Assembly (NCBI GenBank): GCA_016197225.1
Contig: JACPWC010000066.1
Location: 57,834 to 121,833, forward strand
DNA from: Chloroflexota bacterium
GTDB taxonomy: Bacteria > Chloroflexota > Anaerolineae > Anaerolineales > VGOW01
Reading direction: 5' to 3'
DNA: 64,000 nt
The position numbers were made by a program, and so were the translations under genes. Numbering within the stretch: the first letter of the stretch is position 1; each line of letters opens with the position of its first letter. This document shows, one piece after another, positions 35,060-43,497 of this stretch. The notes below the pieces were generated by a model. That model was not told the DNA's origin. It was given only the letters and a program-made list of their open reading frames with translations, and searched no databases.

Positions 35060-36061
35060 ATGTCTGAGAAAACTGAGCGAGAAAAAACTGACCAGGACTG
35101 GGGCCTGAGGTGGTGGGTACGCTACGGATGTGTCCCTGTCACGGTAGCCATCATCGCCGGGATCAGTGCGGTCATAGCTGTCATCTTGACCAGAACCATT
35201 CCTGAGGCGTTGGCTGACCGCCCTACGGCCGCCGTCACCTCTAACCCACCTAATATCATCGTGGTGACAGCGACCGACGCACCGACGACTTCGATCGGCC
35301 CTACCCCGACTCAGACTGCGCCACCGACGGCAACTCCAACTCCGATACTTATTGGTCAGCATATCGTGAATGGTGGAGATACCCTGTATTGCGTCGGGCG
35401 GGCTTACGGTGTGCAACCTAATGCTATTGCGCAGGCCAATAGTCTTGTATCGCCTTTCACTCTACACCGTGGTCAGGTGTTGAAGATTCCTACCGTGCTA
35501 TGGCCAGTCATTCCACCAGGGCCGATTTGCGCGCAACAGTTTAGCTCGCCGTTCGCCAGTCTGCACCCCATGTTAACGCCAGTGTCTAGCTTGCCTAAGC
35601 TAACCGACACACCGACGCCGGCGCCAAGCGATACACCCACGCCAGGTGTGATACTAACCATCACCACCCCAGCGTTGATGCCGACAACCAACACGCCATA
35701 CTCTGCAGTCAACTTGCCGCCCATGGTAACGATTATCTTCCCGGCCCTTGACGCCAGTTACGGATATGATGGTCGTAATGACAAGCTTGGGCTCTGGTAC
35801 ACGATTGTTACGCTACAAGGCAGTGCTACAGACCTAGAGGACGGCACACTTAACGACTCTTCTTTGGTCTGGGCAACCGACCGCAAGGACATTCATACGA
35901 GTCCTACTCTGGGTATAGGCACCGACGTAAAGGCAACTTTGTACTCGAACGATCCTTGCAATGGGGTATGGCACACGATTACGCTGACTGCAACGGATAG
36001 CGGTGGTAATGTGGCAACCGCCGCAAGAATAATTTTCATAGGGACAGGGACACTGTGTTAG
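35060..36061 (+). CDS. Membrane-anchored LysM protein with Thr/Pro linkers and C-terminal Ig-like domain
   Basis: 333 residues from ATG 35060 (GGAG seven bases upstream). One transmembrane helix near residues 22-48 (VPVTVAIIAGISAVIAVILT), then a Thr/Pro-rich linker, a single LysM domain at about 102-150 (GQHIVNGGDTLYCVGRAYGVQ to HRGQVLKIPT), another Thr/Pro-rich linker (about 180-225) and a C-terminal beta-sandwich-like domain (LPPMVTIIFPALDASYGYDG, ITLTATDSGGNVATAARIIF). LysM binds peptidoglycan or other N-acetylglucosamine polymers. Thus it is a cell-surface or wall-linked member of the regulon. Its role with the proteases is unknown. Confidence 0.8.
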   Translation: MSEKTEREKTDQDWGLRWWVRYGCVPVTVAIIAGISAVIAVILTRTIPEALADRPTAAVTSNPPNIIVVTATDAPTTSIGPTPTQTAPPTATPTPILIGQHIVNGGDTLYCVGRAYGVQPNAIAQANSLVSPFTLHRGQVLKIPTVLWPVIPPGPICAQQFSSPFASLHPMLTPVSSLPKLTDTPTPAPSDTPTPGVILTITTPALMPTTNTPYSAVNLPPMVTIIFPALDASYGYDGRNDKLGLWYTIVTLQGSATDLEDGTLNDSSLVWATDRKDIHTSPTLGIGTDVKATLYSNDPCNGVWHTITLTATDSGGNVATAARIIFIGTGTLC

Positions 36062-36185
36062 CAAACCGTCCGACGGTCAATCAACTGATGGAAGCCGCTG
36101 GCGGCATTCTCTATTCGCCGAGTCTCGCCGCCGCTTCGATAGAGAGTAAGACTACGATCAATCCCAAATCACATCTCTCAATGTC

Positions 36186-36211
36186 GAAAAAGTAGCCAAA
36201 GTTACGTTTAT
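36186..36211 (+). promoter_or_regulatory. Cluster promoter motif 5
   Basis: GAAAAAGTAGCC with CGTTTAT at 36205-36211, spacing one base longer from the G but the same for the A-run; followed by AAGGTTGAA as in motif 3. Stands 124 bp before the 157-residue protein gene. Confidence 0.55.
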
Positions 36212-36334
36212 AAGGTTGAATAGCGTGAACGTGCCGATAAACGAGAGGGCCCCTCAAACATCGACACTACAACACACCGGGCGGCTCACTGGGAGTTGCT
36301 CACACACCCTACACATCTACGGAGGATTACTACC

Positions 36335-36808
36335 ATGTCTAAAGGCAACTTTGAAGTTTCGCTCCCTGAGCCTTATCTGGGCGGCGACATCTACGCGGAG
36401 GTCTACGAAGTGAAAGGCGCGAAGCCGACGACCATCATTCGCACCGACCAGGAATGGGGCGTCAAGATCCACTGGGAACTGGAAGGCTCCCTCGTGCCGT
36501 ACATCTGCGGCGAGTGGTGTATCCACCTGTGCCTGGAATCTATGGGCCCCGGCCCCGAGCTGAAACTGGATCACCCGCACGTTCCCCTGGATCCGTGCGG
36601 CAACGGCGAGTATTACAGTGATTTCCGCGTCAAGCCGGGCATTATCACCGGCGAACACTGCTCGGTCCCCTACAAGCTCGTGGTGACCGTGACTTACCTC
36701 ACCGCTTGCGAGAAGCCAGGCCCAATCGCCGGCTTCGTCGAGGGGCCGATCTTGCAGTTCTACGAACCCGACGGGAAACCCGAATACGAGAAAGAATACG
36801 AGAAGTAG
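36335..36808 (+). CDS. Unknown 157-residue Cys-rich protein, last member of the cluster
   Basis: Not recognised. The product starts MSKGNFEVSLPEPYLGGDIY and shows alternating beta-strand-like segments (TTIIRTDQEWGVKIHWELEG, YKLVVTVTYL) that suggest a beta-sandwich. Six Cys are spread as CGEWCIHLC, DPCGNG, EHCSVP and TACEKP. The C-terminus is strongly charged (PDGKPEYEKEYEK). No signal peptide or membrane helix, so it is probably intracellular. SD GGAGGA lies before ATG 36335 and the gene follows cluster promoter motif 5. W-x-V-x-x-x-W-E-L-x-G is the most conserved-looking stretch. Function unknown. Confidence 0.65.
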   Translation: MSKGNFEVSLPEPYLGGDIYAEVYEVKGAKPTTIIRTDQEWGVKIHWELEGSLVPYICGEWCIHLCLESMGPGPELKLDHPHVPLDPCGNGEYYSDFRVKPGIITGEHCSVPYKLVVTVTYLTACEKPGPIAGFVEGPILQFYEPDGKPEYEKEYEK

Positions 36809-36839
36809 CTCCGGCTTTTGCCGCCAGCATTGCCCCCGG

Positions 36840-36870
36840 CCCCGCCTGTGGAGGAAATACACAGGCGGGG
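36840..36870 (+). terminator. Hairpin closing the CHAT/subtilase cluster
   Basis: CCCCGCCTGTG (36840-36850) pairs with CACAGGCGGGG (36860-36870) around a 9-base loop, 31 bp after the last cluster gene. No T-run follows. Confidence 0.7.
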
Positions 36871-36940
36871 CGACACACCCCTCATTCAAACGCTCCGCGA
36901 CTCGCATGAGCAGGTCCCGTGATGACGAAAGGAAAGACCC

Positions 36941-39517
36941 ATGTCAACCAACCCCACTCCTCAGCGAACCGATTTCTCGCTCGATGTCACCGGACGCTAC
37001 GTCTGCAATGGGTTGGACGAAGCATTGCGCAGCGCCGACAAGAGCTTGCGTCCCGAGGCGCGTCCGTTTGACGTGATCGTGATTGGCGGCGGCAGTTTTG
37101 GCCCGGTGCTGGCTCAACACCTCTTTGATCGCGACAAGACTCACAGCCACCGCATCCTGGTGCTGGAAGGCGGGCCGTTCGTCCTGCCCGAGCACATTCA
37201 GAATCTACCGGTGCTTGGCTTGAACGTCCCCGGCAAGACCAGCATCGCCGACCTGCGGGCAACGGGCCAGGATGGCCGACCTCGCAATGAGGTGTGGGGA
37301 CTGGCTTGGCACTCCAACGAACAGTTTCCGGGACTGGCCTACTGCCTGGGCGGGCGCTCGCTGTTCTTTGGCGGTTGGTCACCGCAACTGCTCGACTCGG
37401 AAATGCCCCCGGATCGATGGCCCCACCAAGTGGTGGATGACCTGAATGCCCGCTACTTTCGGGAGGCCGGCGAGCAAATCGGCGTCAACGAAACCAACGA
37501 CTTTATTCAGGGGCCGTTGCACGAGGCGCTCCGCCAGCGGCTCTTCGAAGGTATTCAGCGCCACAAGGTGACGGACGCGATCCCGCTGGCGCAGTTGCGA
37601 CTGCATCTCACCGCGCCGGATGACGCTTCGGGAGTCACCGCTGATGAGTTGAAGCTAGAAGCCCCTCTGGCTGTCCAAAGCCGCCAGCCGCGTTCCGGCT
37701 CCTTCCCGTTCAACAAGTTCAGCGCCGTGCCGTTGTTGATGAAGGCGGCGCGGATGGCGTCGGCTGAATCAGGCAATGACGACCTGAAGAAGCGCCTCAT
37801 GATCGTGCCGAACTGCCACGTCAGCCGGCTGAAGACCACGAACGGACACGTGACCGAAGTGGAGACGAATCTGGGCAATGTGCCTGTCCCGTCTGAAGGC
37901 GTGGTCGTCATCGCCCTGGGCACAATTGAAAGCACGCGGCTGGCTCTGCTCTCCTTTGAGGGCATTCCCAACTACGACTTGATTGGGCGCAACCTGATGG
38001 CGCATCTGCGTTCCAATCTGACGATCCGCATCCCGCGCGCGGTTCTGCCGATTGATCCCGCCATCAAAGAATTGCAAGCCTCGGCGCTCTTCGTTAAAGG
38101 CCGGCACACTCACGCCGATGGCGCTCCGGGACACTTCCACCTGCAAATCACCGCTTCCGGCCTCGGCGCGTCAGGCGCGGACTCCGAAGCCGAACTATTC
38201 AAGATAATTCCCGACCTTGACACCCTCGACGCCTTTCGCGCGGCAGACGATAGCCACGTCGTCATCACCCTTCGCGGCATCGGTGAGATGGAAGCGCAGA
38301 ACCCCAACAGCCGCATCACGCTCGATCCCGAACCCGACGAGTTTGGCATGCGGCGCGCCTTTGTGTCAATTGCGCCGACCGAGAAAGACCTTGCACTGTG
38401 GGAGGCGATGGATAAAGCCGCCGACCAGGCGGCCCAGCTCTTCGCCGGCGGCCAGCCTTACGAAGTGTTGACCCCGCAGGGCGCGAAAAAGGTTTCAACC
38501 GGCGACTCGTTGCGTGAAATGTTCCCGTATGTTGGGCGGCGCGATGCGCTGGGCACGACCCACCACGAAGCTGGCACACTCTGGATGGGCGACGATCCCG
38601 GCAAATCGGTGACGGACGCCGACGGTCGTTTCCATCATGTCGGCAATGCTTACGTCGCCGGCCCTGCCCTGTTTCCCACTATCGGTTCGCCCAATCCGAT
38701 GCTGACCGGCGTGGCGTTGAGCAGACGCATGGCCGAGCAGGCCTTGCAGGCGCGCCGCCCATCTGCGCCCGAGTCGGGATTCATGTATTTGTTTGACGGC
38801 ACGGAGGAAACATTCAAGTTGTGGCAGGCTGCCGGGCAGGGCGCTTTCTCGTTGGTTGACGGCGCAATCGTTGCCCAGCCGAGCAGCGATCTGGGGCTGT
38901 TGTATTACGCGCCGCGCACCTTCGGCGACTTTGTCCTGCGCCTGGAGTTTCGTCTCGATCAATTGGAGGACAACTCCGGCGTCTTCGTTCGCTTTCGAGA
39001 CCCGCGTCGGCCAGTGCCAGATCGAAACGACCCAGGCGTTTCCTATCCTTACCAGAATCAGGCGTGGGTTGCCGTGAACACAGGTTTTGAAATCCAGATT
39101 GATGAAGTTGCTCGCGGTGACGCTGGCCGGGGAATACCCGATGGGCTGGACGAGCACCGCACCGGAGCAATTTACGGGATCGCTCTCGGCGAGGGCGCCG
39201 GCCAACAAACCTACCAGCGCGGCCCGGTGCTGAAAGCAGGCAGATGGTACAACTATGAGATCAACGTGGTCGGCGACGCTTACACGGTTTATCTCAACGG
39301 CCAACAGACCACCACGTTTACGAACTCAGACCTGTTTCGCGGGAGATCGCCAGAGCGCGATCCGAACTCTGGCTACATTGGCCTGCAAGCACACACCGGG
39401 CGGCTTGCCTTCCGAAATATCCGCATTCTTCCGGCTCTGTCCCCCTTGCCGCGCGCTCGCGCGGCTCTCGTGGGCAATTTGAAGAAGGTCGAGACGGTGA
39501 GTGAATACGTCGGGTAA
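36941..39517 (+). CDS. GMC-family oxidoreductase fused to a DUF1080 domain
   Basis: 858 residues. The N-terminal part (about 40-610) is a GMC (glucose-methanol-choline) FAD enzyme: dinucleotide-binding FDVIVIGGGSFGPVLAQHL near residue 43 and the C-terminal substrate/FAD part HHEAGTLWMGDDPGKSVTD and GPALFPTIGSPNPMLTGVAL near 545-590. Residues of about 620-840 are a DUF1080 (3-keto-disaccharide hydrolase, LamG-like) beta-sandwich, YLFDGTEETFKLWQ to GYIGLQAHTGRLAFRNIRI. GMC and DUF1080 genes are often neighbours in sugar 3-oxidation pathways; here they form one chain, suggesting oxidation and cleavage of the same glycoside (inference). AAAGGAAAG precedes the ATG; not obviously part of the protease cluster. 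Confidence 0.85.
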   Translation: MSTNPTPQRTDFSLDVTGRYVCNGLDEALRSADKSLRPEARPFDVIVIGGGSFGPVLAQHLFDRDKTHSHRILVLEGGPFVLPEHIQNLPVLGLNVPGKTSIADLRATGQDGRPRNEVWGLAWHSNEQFPGLAYCLGGRSLFFGGWSPQLLDSEMPPDRWPHQVVDDLNARYFREAGEQIGVNETNDFIQGPLHEALRQRLFEGIQRHKVTDAIPLAQLRLHLTAPDDASGVTADELKLEAPLAVQSRQPRSGSFPFNKFSAVPLLMKAARMASAESGNDDLKKRLMIVPNCHVSRLKTTNGHVTEVETNLGNVPVPSEGVVVIALGTIESTRLALLSFEGIPNYDLIGRNLMAHLRSNLTIRIPRAVLPIDPAIKELQASALFVKGRHTHADGAPGHFHLQITASGLGASGADSEAELFKIIPDLDTLDAFRAADDSHVVITLRGIGEMEAQNPNSRITLDPEPDEFGMRRAFVSIAPTEKDLALWEAMDKAADQAAQLFAGGQPYEVLTPQGAKKVSTGDSLREMFPYVGRRDALGTTHHEAGTLWMGDDPGKSVTDADGRFHHVGNAYVAGPALFPTIGSPNPMLTGVALSRRMAEQALQARRPSAPESGFMYLFDGTEETFKLWQAAGQGAFSLVDGAIVAQPSSDLGLLYYAPRTFGDFVLRLEFRLDQLEDNSGVFVRFRDPRRPVPDRNDPGVSYPYQNQAWVAVNTGFEIQIDEVARGDAGRGIPDGLDEHRTGAIYGIALGEGAGQQTYQRGPVLKAGRWYNYEINVVGDAYTVYLNGQQTTTFTNSDLFRGRSPERDPNSGYIGLQAHTGRLAFRNIRILPALSPLPRARAALVGNLKKVETVSEYVG

Positions 39518-39557
39518 AAAAGTTCGACAAACAACTTGATCGGCGTTACGTTTTGGC

Positions 39558-39863
39558 TTACAGATCGTCCGCGCTCGGCGGGCCGTCGAAATCAACATCC
39601 TTCAACGCCTCCTCGAGCGCGGCCCGCATTTCTTCCGACAAATCGGGCGCTTCTGCCTCGCCTAGCCGGGGCGGCGACATCACCAATCCATCTTTGCCCC
39701 CGCTGTGAATTGCCATCTCGTCGCCGGCTTCGAGAATGACCCGCTTGTACTCAGGCGGCCAGTGCATGAGGAACCGTCGCCCACAGGTGGGGCAATACCA
39801 TTCCTCGGCGCCAGACGGGTGTTTCGTCTCTAATTGCATTTTGTGATGTTGCTCAATTATCAT
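39558..39863 (-). CDS. Small protein with a zinc-ribbon-like Cys pair
   Basis: 101 residues, not recognised. A C-x2-C pair occurs in EEWYCPTCGRRFLMHWPPEY near residue 25, but no second Cys pair follows, so a metal site would need His residues or a dimer. The C-terminal half is acidic (APDLSEEMRAALEEALKDVDFDGPPSADDL, in pieces). AAAGGAG stands six bases before ATG 39863. It lies between the GMC gene and comEC, on the minus strand, perhaps co-transcribed downstream of comEC's promoter in neither case. Function unknown. Confidence 0.6.
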   Translation of the reverse strand: MIIEQHHKMQLETKHPSGAEEWYCPTCGRRFLMHWPPEYKRVILEAGDEMAIHSGGKDGLVMSPPRLGEAEAPDLSEEMRAALEEALKDVDFDGPPSADDL

Positions 39864-39922
39864 GGTTGACTCCTTTCCAGGCACGCAACTGATTGCAAGT
39901 ATACTTCAGAAGTCTTACCTCG

Positions 39923-42298
39923 CTACCTTTCCACCTCCACCCACAACTGTTTGCCATCGGTCACAAATTCAATCGTGCCGCGCTGATCCGTCCTCAGCAC
40001 AGTTCGGCCTTCAAACAGCGCCAGCGTCTCGGCCTGCGGATCGCCCGCCGAATTGCCCGCGCCAACCGCAATAACAACAGCTTGTGGATTGACCGCGTCG
40101 AGGAAGAGGGTGCTGATCGAGTTAACACCGCCGTGTCGCGGCGCAAGCAGAACAGTCGCCGGGGCAACCGCCTCTGAAGTGGCAATTTGAGTGGCCGTTT
40201 TGGCGTCCAACGCGACGGCGAATAAAAATGAGGCGTTGCCATAATCGAGTTTGAGCAGTGCACCCTCGTCTCTCACCTCAACCACTTTCAACATCACCCC
40301 ATCGCCCAAATCAAATTGTTGACCCGTTTCAGCTTGCATCGTCGGAATAGATCGACTCGCCAATCCTTCCGTCCACTCACGATACGCCGAGTTGCGGCCC
40401 GGCTCACCCGCCATCACCACCTGGGTGAGCGTGTAGCGATCCAAGAGGCCGGACAGGCCGCCGAGGCTGTCTGGGGTTGGCGAGGCGGCCACCACCAGAT
40501 CAAGAGACCGTGTCCCGACAGGCAACGTTCTCCCCAACGATTCGGCCAATCTGTTTGGACTCGGGCCGCCGTCAATCAATGCGTATCGCCCCGACGGCGT
40601 CTGAATCAAAACTGCGTCGCCGTGTCCCACATCAAAGAAAGTGGCGCGCAGGTTGCCGTCGGGCAAATGCAAATAAACGTTCCACGTTGCCAGCGCGCCG
40701 ATGGCGACCGAGGCCACGACGATGTTGCCGAGCCAGCTTGCGGCCAGCGACCGCCACCACTCCGGGCGCTCGTCGGGTTTGCGCCACGAAAGCCACGTCA
40801 GCCCAAAGATGAAGCCATACATGCCGGCGAGCGCGACGAGCGGAAAGCGATCTATCGGAATCGTTGCGCCCGGAACCTGGGCCAGCAGTTCCACCATCGC
40901 AATGGTGAAGGTGACGAACGGCCAGGCCAGCCAGGCCAGCAACCAACCAAGCGGTTGAGCGATGAGAGCGCCAATCGTGGCGATGCCGCCAAGAACCATC
41001 ACCTGCGGCTGAACGGGCAGGACGAGCAGGTTGGCGAGGAGAGAGATGAGCGAGAGTTGATGAAAGTAGAACATCATCAGCGGCAGGGTGGTGACTTGCG
41101 CGGCCAGGGTCAGAATCGAATATTCGCCGACTGCGCCCACAAGTCGGTCGGCGTTTTGAGTTGAGGTGAAGCGGCTGAGGAGCCGCGCCGCGGTTTGGGT
41201 GAACGGTTCGGCGTAAAGAATGAGCCCGAGGGTAGCGGCGGCGCTCAGTTGAAAGCCAACGTCCAGTAACGTGCCGGGGTTGAAAACGGTCATGAGAAAA
41301 GAGGCGGCAGCCAGCGAGGCCAATCCGTTTGAGGGGCGATGAAAGCCGTCGCCGATCAACACGATGCTTCCCATCAAGGCGGCGCGCACGACTGAGGCGT
41401 CGGCCCCGGCCAACACCGAGTAAACGGCAATGGCGATGATGGCGAGTGGGATGGCCCGTCGCGCGCCGAAGAGTCGGCGGAACAATTTGGTGACGATGCC
41501 AGCGATGATTGATATGTTGAATCCTGAGATTGCCACAATATGGGATGTGCCGGTTTTGCGAAACGCTTCCTGGAGCGACTCGGGGATGCCGGAGTCGACG
41601 CCAAGCAGAATGCCGGAGAGCAGTGAGCCTTGCGGCTCTGGAAACGTGGCGGCGATGGCGGCCAGGGCGCGAGCTTTGAAGGCGAAGAGGGGTTTGAAGA
41701 TCGCAAGTTGAAGGCTGATGAGGGGATCGGTTATTGGTGTATTGGTTATTGTTTCGGCGGTGGCGCGGCGGAGGAGGGAGTAGACGCCCTGGCGGGCCAG
41801 GTAGTCGGCGTAAGAAAAATCTTCAAAGACCGGCGGCGACTCCAACACGCCGAAGGCGCGAATGCGGTCGCCGTAATTGAAAGCCGGGAAGCGCGGGACT
41901 TGCGCCAGCACTGTGCCATGCACTTGAAGGGAAGAGTCAGAGTCTTTGAGTTGCAGAGTGTCAACTTCTATTCGCAAGTTGACGTAGGTGTCGCGCACGT
42001 CCGGCTCGTCAATCACAATGCCTTCGATTGTTGCTTCGCCTGCATTGTTGTAAGTGGCAATAAACGTTTTGTCGAACGCCGGTTGCGCCCACACCCAGCG
42101 CGCTGCGCCCAGGCCAAACATGACGACGGCGACGGCGACATTACGCCAGTTCAAATGGTGGCGCGTGATGACTGCCGCCGCCAGCCCGGCGGCTGAAACG
42201 CCAAGCCACGCCGGCCACGGCCAGTTCAATGATGGCGCAAGGCCAATGCCAACCAGCCAGCCCAGGATGAAGATGGCGAGAGGAGGAAAGTAGGGCAC
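39923..42298 (-). CDS. comEC: ComEC/Rec2-type DNA uptake channel with a decayed metallo-beta-lactamase motif
   Basis: 791 residues. The N-terminal half holds several membrane helices and an OB-like domain; the competence core (about 225-490) has GILLGVDSGIPESLQEAFRKTGTSHIVAISGFNISI and FLMTVFNPGTLLDVGFQLSAAAT, family hallmarks. ComEC imports single-stranded DNA. The C-terminal metallo-beta-lactamase domain starts near 553 with FFDVGHGDAVLIQT; its H-x-H-x-D-H motif is replaced by AASPTPDSLGGL near 604, though APRHGGVNS is kept further on. The nuclease activity of that domain is therefore probably lost or altered. Stands alone on the minus strand. Confidence 0.9.
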   Translation of the reverse strand: MPYFPPLAIFILGWLVGIGLAPSLNWPWPAWLGVSAAGLAAAVITRHHLNWRNVAVAVVMFGLGAARWVWAQPAFDKTFIATYNNAGEATIEGIVIDEPDVRDTYVNLRIEVDTLQLKDSDSSLQVHGTVLAQVPRFPAFNYGDRIRAFGVLESPPVFEDFSYADYLARQGVYSLLRRATAETITNTPITDPLISLQLAIFKPLFAFKARALAAIAATFPEPQGSLLSGILLGVDSGIPESLQEAFRKTGTSHIVAISGFNISIIAGIVTKLFRRLFGARRAIPLAIIAIAVYSVLAGADASVVRAALMGSIVLIGDGFHRPSNGLASLAAASFLMTVFNPGTLLDVGFQLSAAATLGLILYAEPFTQTAARLLSRFTSTQNADRLVGAVGEYSILTLAAQVTTLPLMMFYFHQLSLISLLANLLVLPVQPQVMVLGGIATIGALIAQPLGWLLAWLAWPFVTFTIAMVELLAQVPGATIPIDRFPLVALAGMYGFIFGLTWLSWRKPDERPEWWRSLAASWLGNIVVASVAIGALATWNVYLHLPDGNLRATFFDVGHGDAVLIQTPSGRYALIDGGPSPNRLAESLGRTLPVGTRSLDLVVAASPTPDSLGGLSGLLDRYTLTQVVMAGEPGRNSAYREWTEGLASRSIPTMQAETGQQFDLGDGVMLKVVEVRDEGALLKLDYGNASFLFAVALDAKTATQIATSEAVAPATVLLAPRHGGVNSISTLFLDAVNPQAVVIAVGAGNSAGDPQAETLALFEGRTVLRTDQRGTIEFVTDGKQLWVEVER

Positions 42299-42326
42299 GG
42301 TGAAATTGTAATCTACCTTTTGTGTC

Positions 42327-43496
42327 TCACGGTTGCCAGCCGTAAATCAAGTCATCTGCCGGGTTGTTCGTCAGGTTGAGCAGACCGGAGCCGTCGGGGC
42401 GGATGAGGTAAACCTCCTGGTTGCCGTCGCGGTTGGACTGAAAGGCGATCCGCTGGCCGTCGGGCGACCACGAGGGCGACCAGTCGCCCGCCGGGTTGTC
42501 TGTCAGCCGCCTTTGCTCCGAGCCATCTTTATTCATCACATAGATTTCCTGATTCCCGTCACGAAATGAAGTGAAGGCGATCCGGGTTCCGTCGGGCGAC
42601 CAGGCCGAAAATGTATCGTCGGCTTCGTCCTTCGTCAAGTTGATCAGGCCAAAGCCGCCGCCCGAGTCCGGGGCGGCAACGTACAACTCACGGTTGCCGT
42701 CGCGGTCGCTTTCAAACGTGAGGCGCGAACCGTCGGGCGACCAGGCCGAGAAGAGATCGTCGGCCAGGGTGTTGGTCAGGTTGACGAGGCCCGAGCCGTC
42801 GGCGTTGACGGCGAACGCTTCGCCGCCCGCGCTGCCGATTGAAGTAAAGGCAATGCGCGAGCCGTCGGGCGACCAGGCCGGCCCAAATTCATTCGTCGGG
42901 CTGTTGGTGAGATTCGTTTGAACGCCGTCGAAGATTTTGACGACGACGATGTCCGAGTTGCCGTTGTAGTCGGACTGAAATGCAATGCGCGTGCCGTCAG
43001 GCGACCAGACGGGGAAGCGGTCGTTGGCCGGGGAGCGGGTGAGGTTGAACTGGCCGGAGCCGTTCAGGTTCATCAACCAGATGTCGAAGTTGCCGTCGCG
43101 GTTTGAGGCGAAGGCAATTTTCTGGAGTCCGGGCGCCCAGGCCGGGTCGGCGTCCCACGAGGGATCGGTGCTCAAATTGACGGTGGCGAAGTTGTCGAGG
43201 CTGGCGACGTAAATCTCAAAGTTGCCGTCACGATCCGAGATGAAGCCGAGCCAGCCGGAGCCACCGCCGGGGGCGGTGGGGAACGGAGTCGGCCCTGGGG
43301 CCAGGTTGGCGGCGACCCGCAGGAGCGATGTTGGCTGGAGTGTGGGCAGGGAGTCGCCGACCAGCGAGTCGCGAATCATCAATGCGCCGCCGAGACCCAT
43401 CAAAGCAAATGCGGCGACTCCAAAGGCGGCGAGCAAACCTGCTTGCGGCAGGCTCAGGCCGAAGATTTTTCTTTTTGAGCGTTGCCGGGCGTTCAA
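42327..43496 (-). CDS. Membrane-anchored PD40/TolB-like beta-propeller protein
   Basis: 389 residues if started at the TTG at 43496, four bases after the kinase stop; an upstream frame exists but lies wholly inside the kinase gene. A hydrophobic segment (GLLAAFGVAAFALMGLGGALMI) near residues 18-40 anchors it; then about seven PD40/WD-like blades follow, each with the pattern W-S-P-D-G-x-R-I-A-F-x-S-x-R-D-G-N-x-E-I-Y. Such beta-propellers bind ligands or proteins outside the cell, sometimes peptidoglycan-associated. It is 1 bp downstream of the hybrid kinase gene and so is probably its operon partner, perhaps a sensory input. Confidence 0.75.
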   Translation of the reverse strand: MNARQRSKRKIFGLSLPQAGLLAAFGVAAFALMGLGGALMIRDSLVGDSLPTLQPTSLLRVAANLAPGPTPFPTAPGGGSGWLGFISDRDGNFEIYVASLDNFATVNLSTDPSWDADPAWAPGLQKIAFASNRDGNFDIWLMNLNGSGQFNLTRSPANDRFPVWSPDGTRIAFQSDYNGNSDIVVVKIFDGVQTNLTNSPTNEFGPAWSPDGSRIAFTSIGSAGGEAFAVNADGSGLVNLTNTLADDLFSAWSPDGSRLTFESDRDGNRELYVAAPDSGGGFGLINLTKDEADDTFSAWSPDGTRIAFTSFRDGNQEIYVMNKDGSEQRRLTDNPAGDWSPSWSPDGQRIAFQSNRDGNQEVYLIRPDGSGLLNLTNNPADDLIYGWQP

Positions 43497-43497
43497 G

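Noticed and set aside
36186..36242. Second CGTTTAT on the minus strand at about 36236-36242
   Set aside because: There is no A-rich box at the 18-bp distance, and no gene start on that side; likely chance.
40660..40690. CGTTTAT-like sequence on the minus strand inside comEC
   Set aside because: It lies in coding sequence without the GAAAAACGG-like box, so it does not match the cluster motif.
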